Notes under the pieces: generated by a model
What the model was told of the DNA's origin: nothing
Database searches by the model: none
Seen by the model: only the letters and a program-made list of their open reading frames with translations
In this document: one piece after another, positions 42,425-50,961 of the stretch
Position numbering within the stretch: the stretch's first letter is position 1
Layout: each line of letters begins with the position of its first letter
Program-made: the position numbers and the translations under genes
From: Moesziomyces globuligerus
Taxonomy: Eukaryota; Basidiomycota; Ustilaginomycetes; Ustilaginales; Ustilaginaceae
Length of the DNA stretch: 64,000 nt
Reading direction: 5' to 3'
NCBI GenBank assembly: GCA_030849465.1
Contig: JARVLF010000001.1
Coordinates: forward strand, 124,001 to 188,000

Positions 42425-44182
42425 CTAGTGCTTCGGTCGATGCTTAGGCCCCAGCTTCACGCCCACCCTGCGATGGAGGAATCCATACGCGTCGTCCGCC
42501 TCGGTACGCCTGCGCTTGACACCGGGCGATCGGATCCGACCACCAAACCGACCCGATGCCGACGCCTCAGCACCGCCACCGGCCGCGGGAGCAGGGCTGA
42601 TGCGCATGGCTAGGCCTCCAGCCGAACGCCGCACGGCCGGCTCGGCCGGCACATCGTCGTGCGCATCGTCCGACATGTTGGCGCTGGGCGGGTTGAGTGC
42701 GAGCGGCGGACGCACCGGCGGACGAGCGCGCGGCCGGACGAGACCGGGCATGGGAAAGAGCGCATCGTCCATCTCGTCGTCCAGCTGTTCGGGCTCGACC
42801 GAGAGCGAAGCTCGCGCGCGCCACTTGCCGCGCCGACGGGCTCCCGGCGACACGCCGCGCGCCGCCGGCGACAAGGCCGGCTGCGAGGCGGGCTCGTAGC
42901 CGTCGCGCGGGGTGGTGGGCAGGTCGTCCTCCGCCTCGGGCGCGGGGCTGCTGGAGCATAAGTCGATGGCGTCGCGCCTCGTGCTCGCCGGCGCGCGCGC
43001 GAGGCGCTGCTCGGGCGTCGCAATGCCCGCCGCCTCGAGCTGCGACGTCATGGCGTGCAGCCGCGCCTCCAACGCGCGGATCCGCTTCTGCTCCCGACTC
43101 GCCGCCCCCTCGCCCGTCCTCGACGTCGCCGCCGCCGCCGCTTCGGGCGCGACCTGGTTTCGGCGGTGCGCCTGGCGCTGCGCCTGCCGGAGCTGGTCGG
43201 CGAGCATGCAGCTCTTCTGATGCGCGAGCGCGCGCTCGCGCTCCGCATCCGTCGCCTTGGTGCGCGCCTGTTCGAGCTCGCGACGCATCTGGGCGAGCTC
43301 GGAGTCGGTCTGCTGGCGCATGCTGTTGATGCGCACGTTGGCGTCGAGGAGCGTCTTGTTCTGCTGCTTCTGCAGCTCGTGCTCGCGCTTGCGGAGGTGG
43401 ATGCGCTGCGCGGCGATCTCGTCGCGGTGGGTGTGGTTGAGCTTCTCCTGCTCGGTGGCGCGCTTCACCATGTCGTTGGCCTCGCGCATGCGGCCGTCGG
43501 CCTCGACGAGCTTGATCTGCGCGTTGATCTTGGCGTGGTCGGTCGCGACGAGCTGGTCGACGAGCTTGGCCGTCTTGTCTTTCCACTCTGCCTCGGCGGC
43601 GTGGCTGCGCTTGGCGCGGCGAGTGTAGTCCTTCTCGATGGCGGCGAGTCGGTGGACGGCGCCCTCGAGCGCGTCGAGCGCCTGGACGATGGCCTGGCTG
43701 GACTCGCGGCACGCATCGCGTGTGAGGTCGTGGAACAGGCGGCGCAGCTTGACACCGGACTTGAGCACGATCTCGAGGCGGACCGAGTGGACGGCCATGG
43801 CGTACTGCTGGACGGTCTTGTTGAAGTCGATGAGGTTGTTCAGCAGCTGCTGATGCGCGACAGTAGTGGGTGGGGTGAGGTCGGAGTGGTCAGGCTGGCC
43901 TTGTGCGTTGATGCGGACGAGCTCGTGGAGGTGCTGGCCGGAGAGATAGGTGCTGAGCTCGTCGGCGTCCGAGGGGAAGAGGCGGACCATGTGCTCTGCG
44001 CTGCAGACGGTGGCGCAGAGAGGACATCGCTTGGAATGGATGTGGCGAGCGGCAGCAGCGCTACCATAGAACCAGGTCTGGAGGCAGTCGTAGTGGAAGA
44101 TGTGACCGCACGTGAGAGCGGTGGCGCGGCGAGCGTCGCCATCCGCCTGGTCAAAGTCGTCGAGGCAGACACTGCAGCCCAT
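42425..44182 (-). CDS. RING-H2 and coiled-coil protein, TRAIP-like E3 ubiquitin ligase
   Basis: A 585-residue protein starting directly with a RING-H2 domain: Cys3, Cys6, Cys25, His27, His30, Cys33, Cys53 and Cys56. The segment CGHIFHYDCLQTWF closely resembles TRAIP/NOPO (CGHTFHLQCLIQWF). A long coiled coil follows (about residues 150-370), then a disordered Arg/Pro/Ser-rich C-terminal third. TRAIP ligases act at stalled or converging replication forks and ubiquitylate the CMG helicase. The same role here is inferred from RING sequence and architecture. The loop between Cys33 and Cys53 is longer than in animals. The start is the ATG at 44182; the frame is open upstream from a GTG, but RING sequence begins at this Met. 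A TATAAA-like element (44376-44371, minus) lies about 190 nt upstream. Confidence 0.8.
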   Translation of the reverse strand: MGCSVCLDDFDQADGDARRATALTCGHIFHYDCLQTWFYGSAAAARHIHSKRCPLCATVCSAEHMVRLFPSDADELSTYLSGQHLHELVRINAQGQPDHSDLTPPTTVAHQQLLNNLIDFNKTVQQYAMAVHSVRLEIVLKSGVKLRRLFHDLTRDACRESSQAIVQALDALEGAVHRLAAIEKDYTRRAKRSHAAEAEWKDKTAKLVDQLVATDHAKINAQIKLVEADGRMREANDMVKRATEQEKLNHTHRDEIAAQRIHLRKREHELQKQQNKTLLDANVRINSMRQQTDSELAQMRRELEQARTKATDAERERALAHQKSCMLADQLRQAQRQAHRRNQVAPEAAAAATSRTGEGAASREQKRIRALEARLHAMTSQLEAAGIATPEQRLARAPASTRRDAIDLCSSSPAPEAEDDLPTTPRDGYEPASQPALSPAARGVSPGARRRGKWRARASLSVEPEQLDDEMDDALFPMPGLVRPRARPPVRPPLALNPPSANMSDDAHDDVPAEPAVRRSAGGLAMRISPAPAAGGGAEASASGRFGGRIRSPGVKRRRTEADDAYGFLHRRVGVKLGPKHRPKH

Positions 44183-44887
44183 TGCGTCGCAGGATACCTC
44201 GCGGAAGGCAGAATACCTCGCGGAAGGCAGTGTGCGGAGTGCGACGATCACAGAGAGGGGGTAAGAGTGACGATTGAAGGAGGTTGCGAGCTGGATCGTG
44301 TGTCAGGTGTGCAAGGGGGATGCGGTAAGGTGGCAGGTGGGCGTTGTGCGGAGCGAGATGAAGCTGCGCCTTTATATGCGCGGAAGCGTGAGTTGCGGGA
44401 GCGAGCGTCGAGGCCCTCCGCACATTGTGGTCAGTCGGTGCAGCAAGTCGCTTTGTGTGATGGTGTGGGATGTGATGAGGTGGATGACAGGTGAGAGGCC
44501 AAAGTGGAACGCTCAGGCCGCCGAGTGTTGGTTGCGCTTTGCATTTGGCGCTTTGCGCTGGAACGGTTGGCTCCGCGACGCGTTTGCGCAGCGCGCAGAG
44601 GGCAGAGAGAGCAGAGAGCAGAGAGCAGCGTGCTTTCAGCGAAAGTCGCCTTCTGCAACTGGCTAGATTTCACTTTTTTTGGGGAGAGCCAGCCTCCACA
44701 CTCGTCACATCTGGCCAGGCTGGACCCTGAGAGAGAGTTGAGTTGGAAGAAAGCGTTTTTCAGCTTTGGACGTTTTGTCGCATCCCCTCCGACGATCCGC
44801 TTAGCAGCTCGTCCTTGCTTGCGTCGCTCGTCCTCTGCCTTCTCATTGTTCGCGGCTGGCATCCGAGTGCACTGAGCCATCGCAGCG
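44183..44887. promoter_or_regulatory. Divergent promoter region (TRAIP-like / RPP40)
   Basis: 705 bp between divergent starts. It contains a 19-bp tandem duplication at 44194-44231, a minus-strand CATATAAAG at about 44369-44377, and an AGAGAGCAG-type purine repeat near 44596-44632. Confidence 0.5.
44194..44231. repeat. 19-bp perfect tandem duplication
   Basis: Two adjacent copies of ATACCTCGCGGAAGGCAG plus one base, starting about 12 nt upstream of the TRAIP-like ATG (minus strand), therefore probably in its 5' leader. Confidence 0.9.
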
Positions 44888-46654
44888 ATGCTGGCGCCCA
44901 AGAGCACTCACAAGCGCAAGCGCAGCTCGACTCGCTCCGACAAGGCGCGCAAACTCGGCGCGGCTCGCTGGATCGTCAACCTCGTCCCCTCCATCCCGCT
45001 CCCAACTCAGCCATCCGCGACAGGGCAGACCGCTGAAGCCCAGGCTGGTCCATCGCATAACCGTCGACTCGAGCGTCTCGTCCATGCTCATCCTTTCAAC
45101 CGCTCGCTCGAACTCATACTGCCCCTGGTGGAGACGGAGCCACGAGATCAAGCCATCTCTTCTGCGCTTCCAACCCGCATCCAAACATTCGTCGATCAAA
45201 TCCGGCAGCATGCTTCGCGGCATCGCTCCTACCGCGCCCGCGTGCCGCTCAGCATGCTACTCGATCCGGTCTTTGTCACGGCGTATCTCAGGACCGGTTC
45301 GCTCGTCGCGCTCACAGCGCCATCCGGAGCTGCTGGCCTGAGCTCTCCGCCGGACGACACCGTTTGTCTCGACGGCCAGGGCACGCTCGTGCTCTCGCTC
45401 TGCAAGGACACCTATCAGACCCTTGGTCTCACTGGCAGGGCCAGCCACTTCTCGCGCCTCTCTTCCGGCCGCGCCGCCGACCGCACCAGTGGGCCCGACT
45501 CGCGCTTCATCGTCGAGCTCCCGCTCCTCTCGCCCTCGTTTGTGCCGGGGAAAAGGGGATACCAGCAGGCGCTCGATCGGCTCCGAGCGTGGGACCGCTC
45601 GCGAGCACGTCTCATGGCCGAGCAACAGAGCTTGGCACACACGCACGCTTCTTCGAGCATGCCAATGGCAAACGCGCAGACCGAGGCCGTGACGAGCCAA
45701 CATGCCACTTGGGACATGCTCTTTGTCTGGTCGCCCAACGAGGCGGCTGCAGAAGCCATACTGCGCTCGGACCCTGATGCGACGACACCGATCAATCAGA
45801 TTCGCTTCCCTGACCACCTCGTCCGCGCGGACCAGGTCCAGGAGCTCTCGATCGGCACACCGGTCGCCGAGGTCACCGAGTCCGTCTGGGTGCCGCTCCT
45901 CAACGACACGATGCAGCATGCGTTGCCGCGGCCCTGGAACGAGGCGCAGTGGCCGGACTTCCAGGCGGACTTGGAGGAAGCCATCGAGTGGGCGGGCATG
46001 GCGTCGCTCGGAGCGGATGCGGTGCGCACATACGCCAAGCCCGACTCGACGTGCGTCTACGGCCGTCCGCGTTCGAGCCAGCCCGGTCGCACTCTCAAGC
46101 TCTCGCTCTCCGGCGCCACCGCCGAGCCCGTTCTGCTCAGCGCACTGCTGATAGCGCACGTCGGGCGCGAGCTCGATGCGCTCATCGCCGATTCGAGGGC
46201 ATCAAGAGGCGAGGCGGGGTGGGCGACGATGGCGGTGAGTGGGTTTCCGCATTCGCCGCTGACATGGCGTGCGAAAACGCCTCTCAGCTCCGTGTACGGC
46301 GCTACGACGCTGCCTGGCAACAAGGCCAGCGTGGCCACTGGAAGAGCTCCGACTGGAAAGGAAGGCGAGGTGGAGGATGTAGACATGACCGATGCGTCCG
46401 AGGAAGAGGAGGAGGAGGATGACGTGGGGAGTGATTCGTCGCTGGATATGGGCGAGTACAGCGGGCGGCAGCGCAAGACCAAGAAGCGCTCCAGACGCAC
46501 CGTCCGCAAGAACCACACCGAGCATGCCTTTACGCCCAGCACGGGCGAGACTGGCTGGATCTCGTTCTGCCTCGATCCTACGCCGGCGCAGCTGGGCGAG
46601 CGGAGCAGTCGATGGATTCTCGTCGAGCTCGTCGGCACCGACACGCGCTCGTGA
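44888..46654 (+). CDS. RPP40: RNase P/MRP protein subunit Rpp40
   Basis: A 588-residue member of the Rpp40 family, a protein subunit of RNase P and RNase MRP (tRNA 5' processing, rRNA processing) in nucleus and nucleolus. Motifs in family order are HPFNRSLELILPLVE (about 67-81), GSLVALTAPSG, CKDTYQTLGLTGRASHF, RFIVELPLLSPSFVPGKRGY, WDMLFVWSP, and the C-terminal GFPHSPLTWR. These line up with human RPP40 (TYEALGLQGRPSRF, FADSPVSW). Near the C-terminus there is an acidic run (EEEEEEDDVGSDSS) followed by a basic KKRSRRTVRK stretch, larger than in animals. The ATG at 44888 is the first in frame. No intron is needed. The stop is 189 bp from that of convergent RPB7. Confidence 0.88.
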   Translation: MLAPKSTHKRKRSSTRSDKARKLGAARWIVNLVPSIPLPTQPSATGQTAEAQAGPSHNRRLERLVHAHPFNRSLELILPLVETEPRDQAISSALPTRIQTFVDQIRQHASRHRSYRARVPLSMLLDPVFVTAYLRTGSLVALTAPSGAAGLSSPPDDTVCLDGQGTLVLSLCKDTYQTLGLTGRASHFSRLSSGRAADRTSGPDSRFIVELPLLSPSFVPGKRGYQQALDRLRAWDRSRARLMAEQQSLAHTHASSSMPMANAQTEAVTSQHATWDMLFVWSPNEAAAEAILRSDPDATTPINQIRFPDHLVRADQVQELSIGTPVAEVTESVWVPLLNDTMQHALPRPWNEAQWPDFQADLEEAIEWAGMASLGADAVRTYAKPDSTCVYGRPRSSQPGRTLKLSLSGATAEPVLLSALLIAHVGRELDALIADSRASRGEAGWATMAVSGFPHSPLTWRAKTPLSSVYGATTLPGNKASVATGRAPTGKEGEVEDVDMTDASEEEEEEDDVGSDSSLDMGEYSGRQRKTKKRSRRTVRKNHTEHAFTPSTGETGWISFCLDPTPAQLGERSSRWILVELVGTDTRS

Positions 46655-46843
46655 CTGATCAACGTCGACACTTCCACCCAACGACTGTGCGACCGCGGGG
46701 TTGATGATGACTATTTTCATAGATCGGCATGGTTATCTCGTGGCCTATTGATGGCATTATGTACAGAAGTGGAAGCGCAGTTTGGGGTGTGTATGTACAG
46801 CCATACAGACGGCCAAGGGGCATTTTTTTGAGGGGAGGGGGGA

Positions 46844-47356
46844 TTAGTCAAAGGGGCCTAGGTAATCTTCCTTCATGGTGCCGATGGCAAAGATTTCGTT
46901 TGCGTCGACTCGGGTGCCTACGATTTTGATCCTGACCTTTCTGCCCTTGACGAGGCGATCTGCGGTGGAGACGAATTCGGGAGGATTTGCTTCGGGTTGG
47001 AACTTGTACTCGATGGGTATCAAGTGGGACGAGACAAAGATGTTGAGTGGACCGACTTCGGCGAAGAAGCCCATCTTGTTGACGTTTGTGATCTTGGCGT
47101 CCATCACCTCGCCCTTGAATGGTTTGAGCACCACGGCCTGATAGGTGCTGTTGAATTCGGCGAGTCCAGATCCAGGGATCACCTTGCCTTGACCCACATC
47201 GATCATACCGACCACCTTGATGATGTAGCCGTACTTGCCCGTGCACGTGCCCTCGACATCGTCACGCAGCTTCTGGTTGAGGAACTCCACCATCGAAGGT
47301 CCAAAGTACGAAGGATGCAGCTCCGTCTTGTGCGTCAGGTACTTGAGGAAGAACAT
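46844..47356 (-). CDS. RPB7: RNA polymerase II subunit Rpb7
   Basis: A 170-residue subunit that with Rpb4 forms the stalk of RNA polymerase II. The whole protein matches Rpb7: start [20 protein letters not shown], then [14 protein letters not shown], then [16 protein letters not shown]. The S1/OB-fold half reads [18 protein letters not shown] and [15 protein letters not shown], and the end is [20 protein letters not shown]. Length equals the family norm (~171). It is a single exon. The start is fixed by the universally conserved MFFLK. The gene diverges from RTF2 with 677 bp between start codons. Confidence 0.97.
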   Translation of the reverse strand: MFFLKYLTHKTELHPSYFGPSMVEFLNQKLRDDVEGTCTGKYGYIIKVVGMIDVGQGKVIPGSGLAEFNSTYQAVVLKPFKGEVMDAKITNVNKMGFFAEVGPLNIFVSSHLIPIEYKFQPEANPPEFVSTADRLVKGRKVRIKIVGTRVDANEIFAIGTMKEDYLGPFD

Positions 47357-48033
47357 GACGACCCAAAGTCGTGCGCGGGATCAAGCCGCACGTGCGTCCA
47401 ACGGATCTAGTCAAGCCAAGTACCCGATCGAAAAATGCCCCAACCTCCGTGTGGTGCTGTCTACGCCGTCCGGGCTATGCAGCAGTAGCGGCTCCTCTCG
47501 ACGAGTCTATGCGTGCAAATGAGCACACGGCGACGCGAGAAGCGCGTGTGGTTCCCACTAGTCGCGCTGGGTAGAGAAAGGGAGGTCGACAATCCCGTAC
47601 TGCAGGCGCATCCAGACCTGCGAGAGGATTGAAGCAGACCACGAGAAAAGAGAGGTAGAGCGAGGAGCCAGGGGTGGACGATCCTTGCTGTACCAGAGAT
47701 CGAGACCACGTTGCCGCCAGCGCCAGAAAGGGAAGGAGGGGAAGGGGAAGGGGTTGGTGGTAGCGAGTGACAGCTGCCTCTGCGATCTGGCGCCCGGTTC
47801 TCCACTCTCTCTTCGCGACACTCAACAGCGTCAGGCCCGAGTGCCGAATTTGGAGCTGCTTGGCTCGTCCCCGCGCTTTGCTGTTGAAATCTCGCCAGCT
47901 GCAGGTCACGTGTGCATGAGTGACCTGCTCCTTGGCTTTGCGCGCTCGCCTTTCTTTCTCCACTCGTCGTCGGTGCGCACTGGCATCATCTCCTCCGCAC
48001 TCACAGGCCTACGCCAGCGCAGGAAGCGTCACA
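47357..48033. promoter_or_regulatory. Divergent promoter region (RPB7 / RTF2)
   Basis: 677 bp between start codons. Minus-strand short frames at 47.46-47.96 kb have no conserved motif and are not supported as genes. It includes a GGAAGGAGGGG-type purine stretch near 47730-47755. Confidence 0.5.
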
Positions 48034-48961
48034 ATGGTGAGTCGACATGCTGGCGAATCCGCGACGCGCGTCTTGATTCGTGCTGACAAGCTCCTGCTTC
48101 TTCTTTCTTTTCGTTGCTTCTTCTGCTGTCGTCGGACCAAAGGGCAATGATGGAGGTTCGATCTCGAAGCGCGACGAGATGGTGCGGACGAAAGCGTCGA
48201 CGGAGAAGGTGGATCCTTCGCTGCTGCGGCAGTCGTTGTGGACCGTGTGTCGGCTCTCGCGCGAGCCGCTCTCGCCACCCGTAGCATCCGACGCGCTCGG
48301 ACGGCTGTACAACAAGGACGCTGTAGTCCAACACCTCCTACTGCGTCATCAGGCGGAACGATCCGAAGCTAGCGAAGCTGCCGAAGCTTCCGAAGCTGCT
48401 GATCCCATCCCGCACATTCGAGGTCTGCGCGATATCACCGAACTCAACCTCACGCCGAATCCGCTCTACGGCACCGCGTCGAGTCGAGGCGAAACGCAGT
48501 CGGTGTATCCGTTCATCTGTCCGCTCTCGACCCAACAGCTCGACGGCATGCACCACTTTGTCTACCTCACCCGCTGCGGTTGTGCCATGTCCGCCACGGG
48601 ACTCCGCACCACCTTGACCGCCCAGGATAGGCGCAAGGTGGGCGAGCAGACTCCATGTCCTGTCTGCAGCACGCCATTCAGCCCAATCGCCCTGGGCAAG
48701 GGCAAGCAACTCACGCCTGGGCTCGACGTGGTGACGATCAACCCCGGCAGCCAAGAGGAGGCGAGCATGAGACTCGCGTTGGAATCCAAAAGAACGAGCC
48801 AGAAGAAGAAGCCAAAGACAAGAACCGCAGCCGAGGCAAACCAAACGCACGCTCGCGACGATGACGGCGCAGAAAGAAAACGTCGCAAGGCAGACAGGAA
48901 GGCCGAAAAGCAGAGCCGCATCGCCGCCCTCACCGCTCAACTCGCCGCCGAAAAGGCCTAG
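48034..48961 (+). CDS. RTF2: Rtf2 (replication termination factor 2), two exons
   Basis: Exons 48034-48036 and 48143-48961 give 273 residues. Rtf2 acts at replication-fork barriers in fission yeast and is linked to splicing. The family start GNDGGSI is encoded at the beginning of exon 2 (GNDGGSISKRDEMVRTK), and the only way to put Met before it is the ATG at 48034, directly followed by a GTGAGT donor. Joining gives MGNDGGS exactly. Further hallmarks are LSREPLSPPVASDALGRLYN, FICPLSTQQLDGMHHFVYL, TRCGCAMSATGL and CPVCSTPF (the Rtf2 C2HC2 finger). The C-terminus is Lys/Arg/Glu-rich (RKRRKADRKAEKQ), likely a nuclear signal. Residues near 70-85 are Ser-Glu-Ala repeats with a 9-bp period. Confidence 0.92.
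48037..48142 (+). other. RTF2 intron directly after the start codon
   Basis: 106 nt: donor GTGAGT, CTGAC branch site (about 55 nt before the acceptor), long T/C tract, acceptor CCAAAG. The upstream coding exon is only ATG. Confidence 0.9.
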
Positions 48962-49346
48962 GCCGTTGCAAACCACCCCGCAGACCATCCTTCCTCGCGC
49001 TCGCCAGCATGCATCGACTTGCAACCACCCCGCTCCAGCCTTTCTGCCGATCTGTCGCCTGCGGTCCCCAGGCCGCAGGGCTGTATTTGTATCCAGTCAT
49101 CCCGTTTCTGTCCTCTGCAAAAAGACATCCGCTTTCCTCCTTGGATGCTGCCATGCTCCTCCTCCTGCGTCGCATGATGCATGCGGAATTCACGCTCCGA
49201 GTCAGAGTCCATCGCTCGTTGGATGCGGCGCGTGCGGAAGGAAAATGTTTGTGTCGGTTGCGGGTTTCGCGGCACCTTTGTGATGTTGGTGGTGAGATGC
49301 TGCGTCACAGGTGCGATCGAGACATGGTTGGGCAAGGGGTGGGCGT
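48962..49346. other. Convergent spacer between RTF2 and COX9
   Basis: 385 bp between two stop codons. It must contain both 3' UTRs. No gene or repeat is seen. Confidence 0.6.
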
Positions 49347-49639
49347 CTACTCGGAGCGCTCGGACTGGAGCTTGGCGTAGAAGGCGTCACGGCGGGCGAC
49401 CGAGGGGACGTGGACGCCGTACCTATCATGACACGAGAGCAAAAGGAGCAAGGAACAGTCAGACGTCGAGCTAGCTTACGCACATTGCGACGAGCTGTAC
49501 CGCAACGCTCATCAGAGCGGGATGTTACGTACCAGTAGCCGTAGCCGAGGGCGGTGCCACCGCCAAGCGCGACGGTGAGGTCGAGGATGAGTCGCTTGCG
49601 CAACTTTCCGGTGATAGCGGGGATCGATCCAGCAGGCAT
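49347..49639 (-). CDS. COX9: Cytochrome c oxidase subunit VIIa (Cox9), two exons
   Basis: Exons 49639-49533 and 49422-49347 (minus) give a 60-residue protein, the normal size for this small inner-membrane subunit of respiratory complex IV. Exon 1 encodes PAITGKLRKRLILDLTVAL, close to yeast Cox9 (APITGTIKRRVIMDI). The membrane helix continues through GGGTALGYGYWY and is followed by VARRDAFYAKL, matching the yeast REKFYAEL. The donor GTACGT and acceptor GATAG join TG|G TAC so that GYGYW continues as YGVHVPS. There is no cleavable presequence, as in yeast. The ATG lies immediately behind a TTGGTAG acceptor, so a 5' UTR intron is likely. Confidence 0.9.
49423..49532 (-). other. COX9 coding intron
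   Basis: 110 nt, donor GTACGT, acceptor ATAG. Removal restores the conserved Cox9 C-terminus. Confidence 0.88.
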
Positions 49640-49804
49640 CTACCAAACACCCAATCCAAACAAAGTCAGTCACCACTGGGCCTTTTCGCATCCTTCCGAG
49701 TCTGGCCCGCGTGTCTGCGTGCCGATTCCTAGGTGGACCAGGCGGGTCGTTGCGGTGGAGCGTTCTAGCTCGAATGACGAGGCTGATGGGTGCTTCGAAC
49801 TTAC
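49640..49804 (-). other. Probable 5' UTR intron of COX9
   Basis: 165 nt with a perfect GTAAGT donor (49804-49799), a TGACTGAC branch-like site and a TTGGTAG acceptor ending one base before the ATG. Splicing would give the leader context CACAATGCC. Confidence 0.55.
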
Positions 49805-50961
49805 TGTGACGATGATGTTCGAAGGAGGGGTGAACAGATTCGAGAAGGTGGTCGGAAGGTAGGAACCTCGATGATATGCGCAGCGCCGCGGGTGTCAGAG
49901 CGAGGCCGGCGACGCTGACGAGCGCTCTGCCACCGCTCTCTCGAATTCCACCGGATCCGAACGGCCGCCCGCACGTCTTCCGGTTGCTTTTCGCGCGCTG
50001 GCGATCCGCCCCGATCTGCCATGCGCGTCGAATTTTGTCCACTCGCCAAAACCGCTGCGACCCGCTAAGACCATGCTGCGGCCTAACACATTGCGCAAGC
50101 CCATCTCGGCCGCGTGCCAAATCACGGGATAGGCCGAGAGAGCCCCTGAACCACACTCACACTGCGCTTGTGGCTCGGCTGGCTACGCATCCACAGGATG
50201 CTGTATCGAATATCTCAAGCCATGGGCAGGGCTACTACCTCCATCAGGGCACAGAGGATCGACACCGATGTTCGAAGCCGATGTACGATAGCCACATGGA
50301 GTTGCAAGGGAGAAGAGCGTCTGGGCCGATCGCGCAAGGTCGAGCATGGCAGGCAGCAGCAGCGCATGGCGATGGGCGTGTCATCGTGCGTGGGCGAGCG
50401 CCAACCGCGAGATCGGAAGCGCCGCCTTGGAAGCGCTCTTCGAGGCGAAATCGGATTCCAAATTCGACGTTTCGCCGTTTCGCCGGCCGCTCGCACGCTC
50501 GCACGGTCGCATCGGCCGACTCGCACAGCTCTCTCCTAAGCTCGCACACTCGGGCCGTGCCTGACAGTGGGAGCCAAGATTATCGGCTCTTCTCCACACG
50601 CCAGCCCGTCATCAGCCTTGGGCGTGCGAGCACTCTCATTCACCCACTCAACACCGCCCTCGGCTGCTCTCTCCCCACCTTCCACAGTGCGAGCCGCTTC
50701 TCACCATCCACACCCGCTTCCCGCATCCATACCGTCTCTTAACAGCTCACACACACCCACACACACACACCTCCACAGCGAACAAGCCGCTGCCAGAGTC
50801 GAGCACGCAGCTACCTGAGCCAGCTCGCCCCGCCTCCCTTTTGCCCGTCGACCGACGAGCGCCGAGCGACCCTCGCCTCCTACCCTGGCGCATACCCACC
50901 ACTCTCCCGGCTTCGATTGCACATCGTCGCTGCCGGTTCAAGGCACGCGCATCCATCCGCC
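49805..50961. promoter_or_regulatory. Divergent promoter region (COX9 / SLA1)
   Basis: About 1.16 kb. From 50.64 kb it is C-rich and includes a CACACA tract near 50750-50771, typical of the leaders in this window. Several short overlapping frames near 50.2-50.6 kb have no recognisable motif. Confidence 0.5.

Noticed and set aside
47461..47963. Minus-strand small frames upstream of RPB7
   Set aside because: They overlap the RPB7 leader and RTF2 promoter, have no conserved motif, and their frames do not join by good splice sites.
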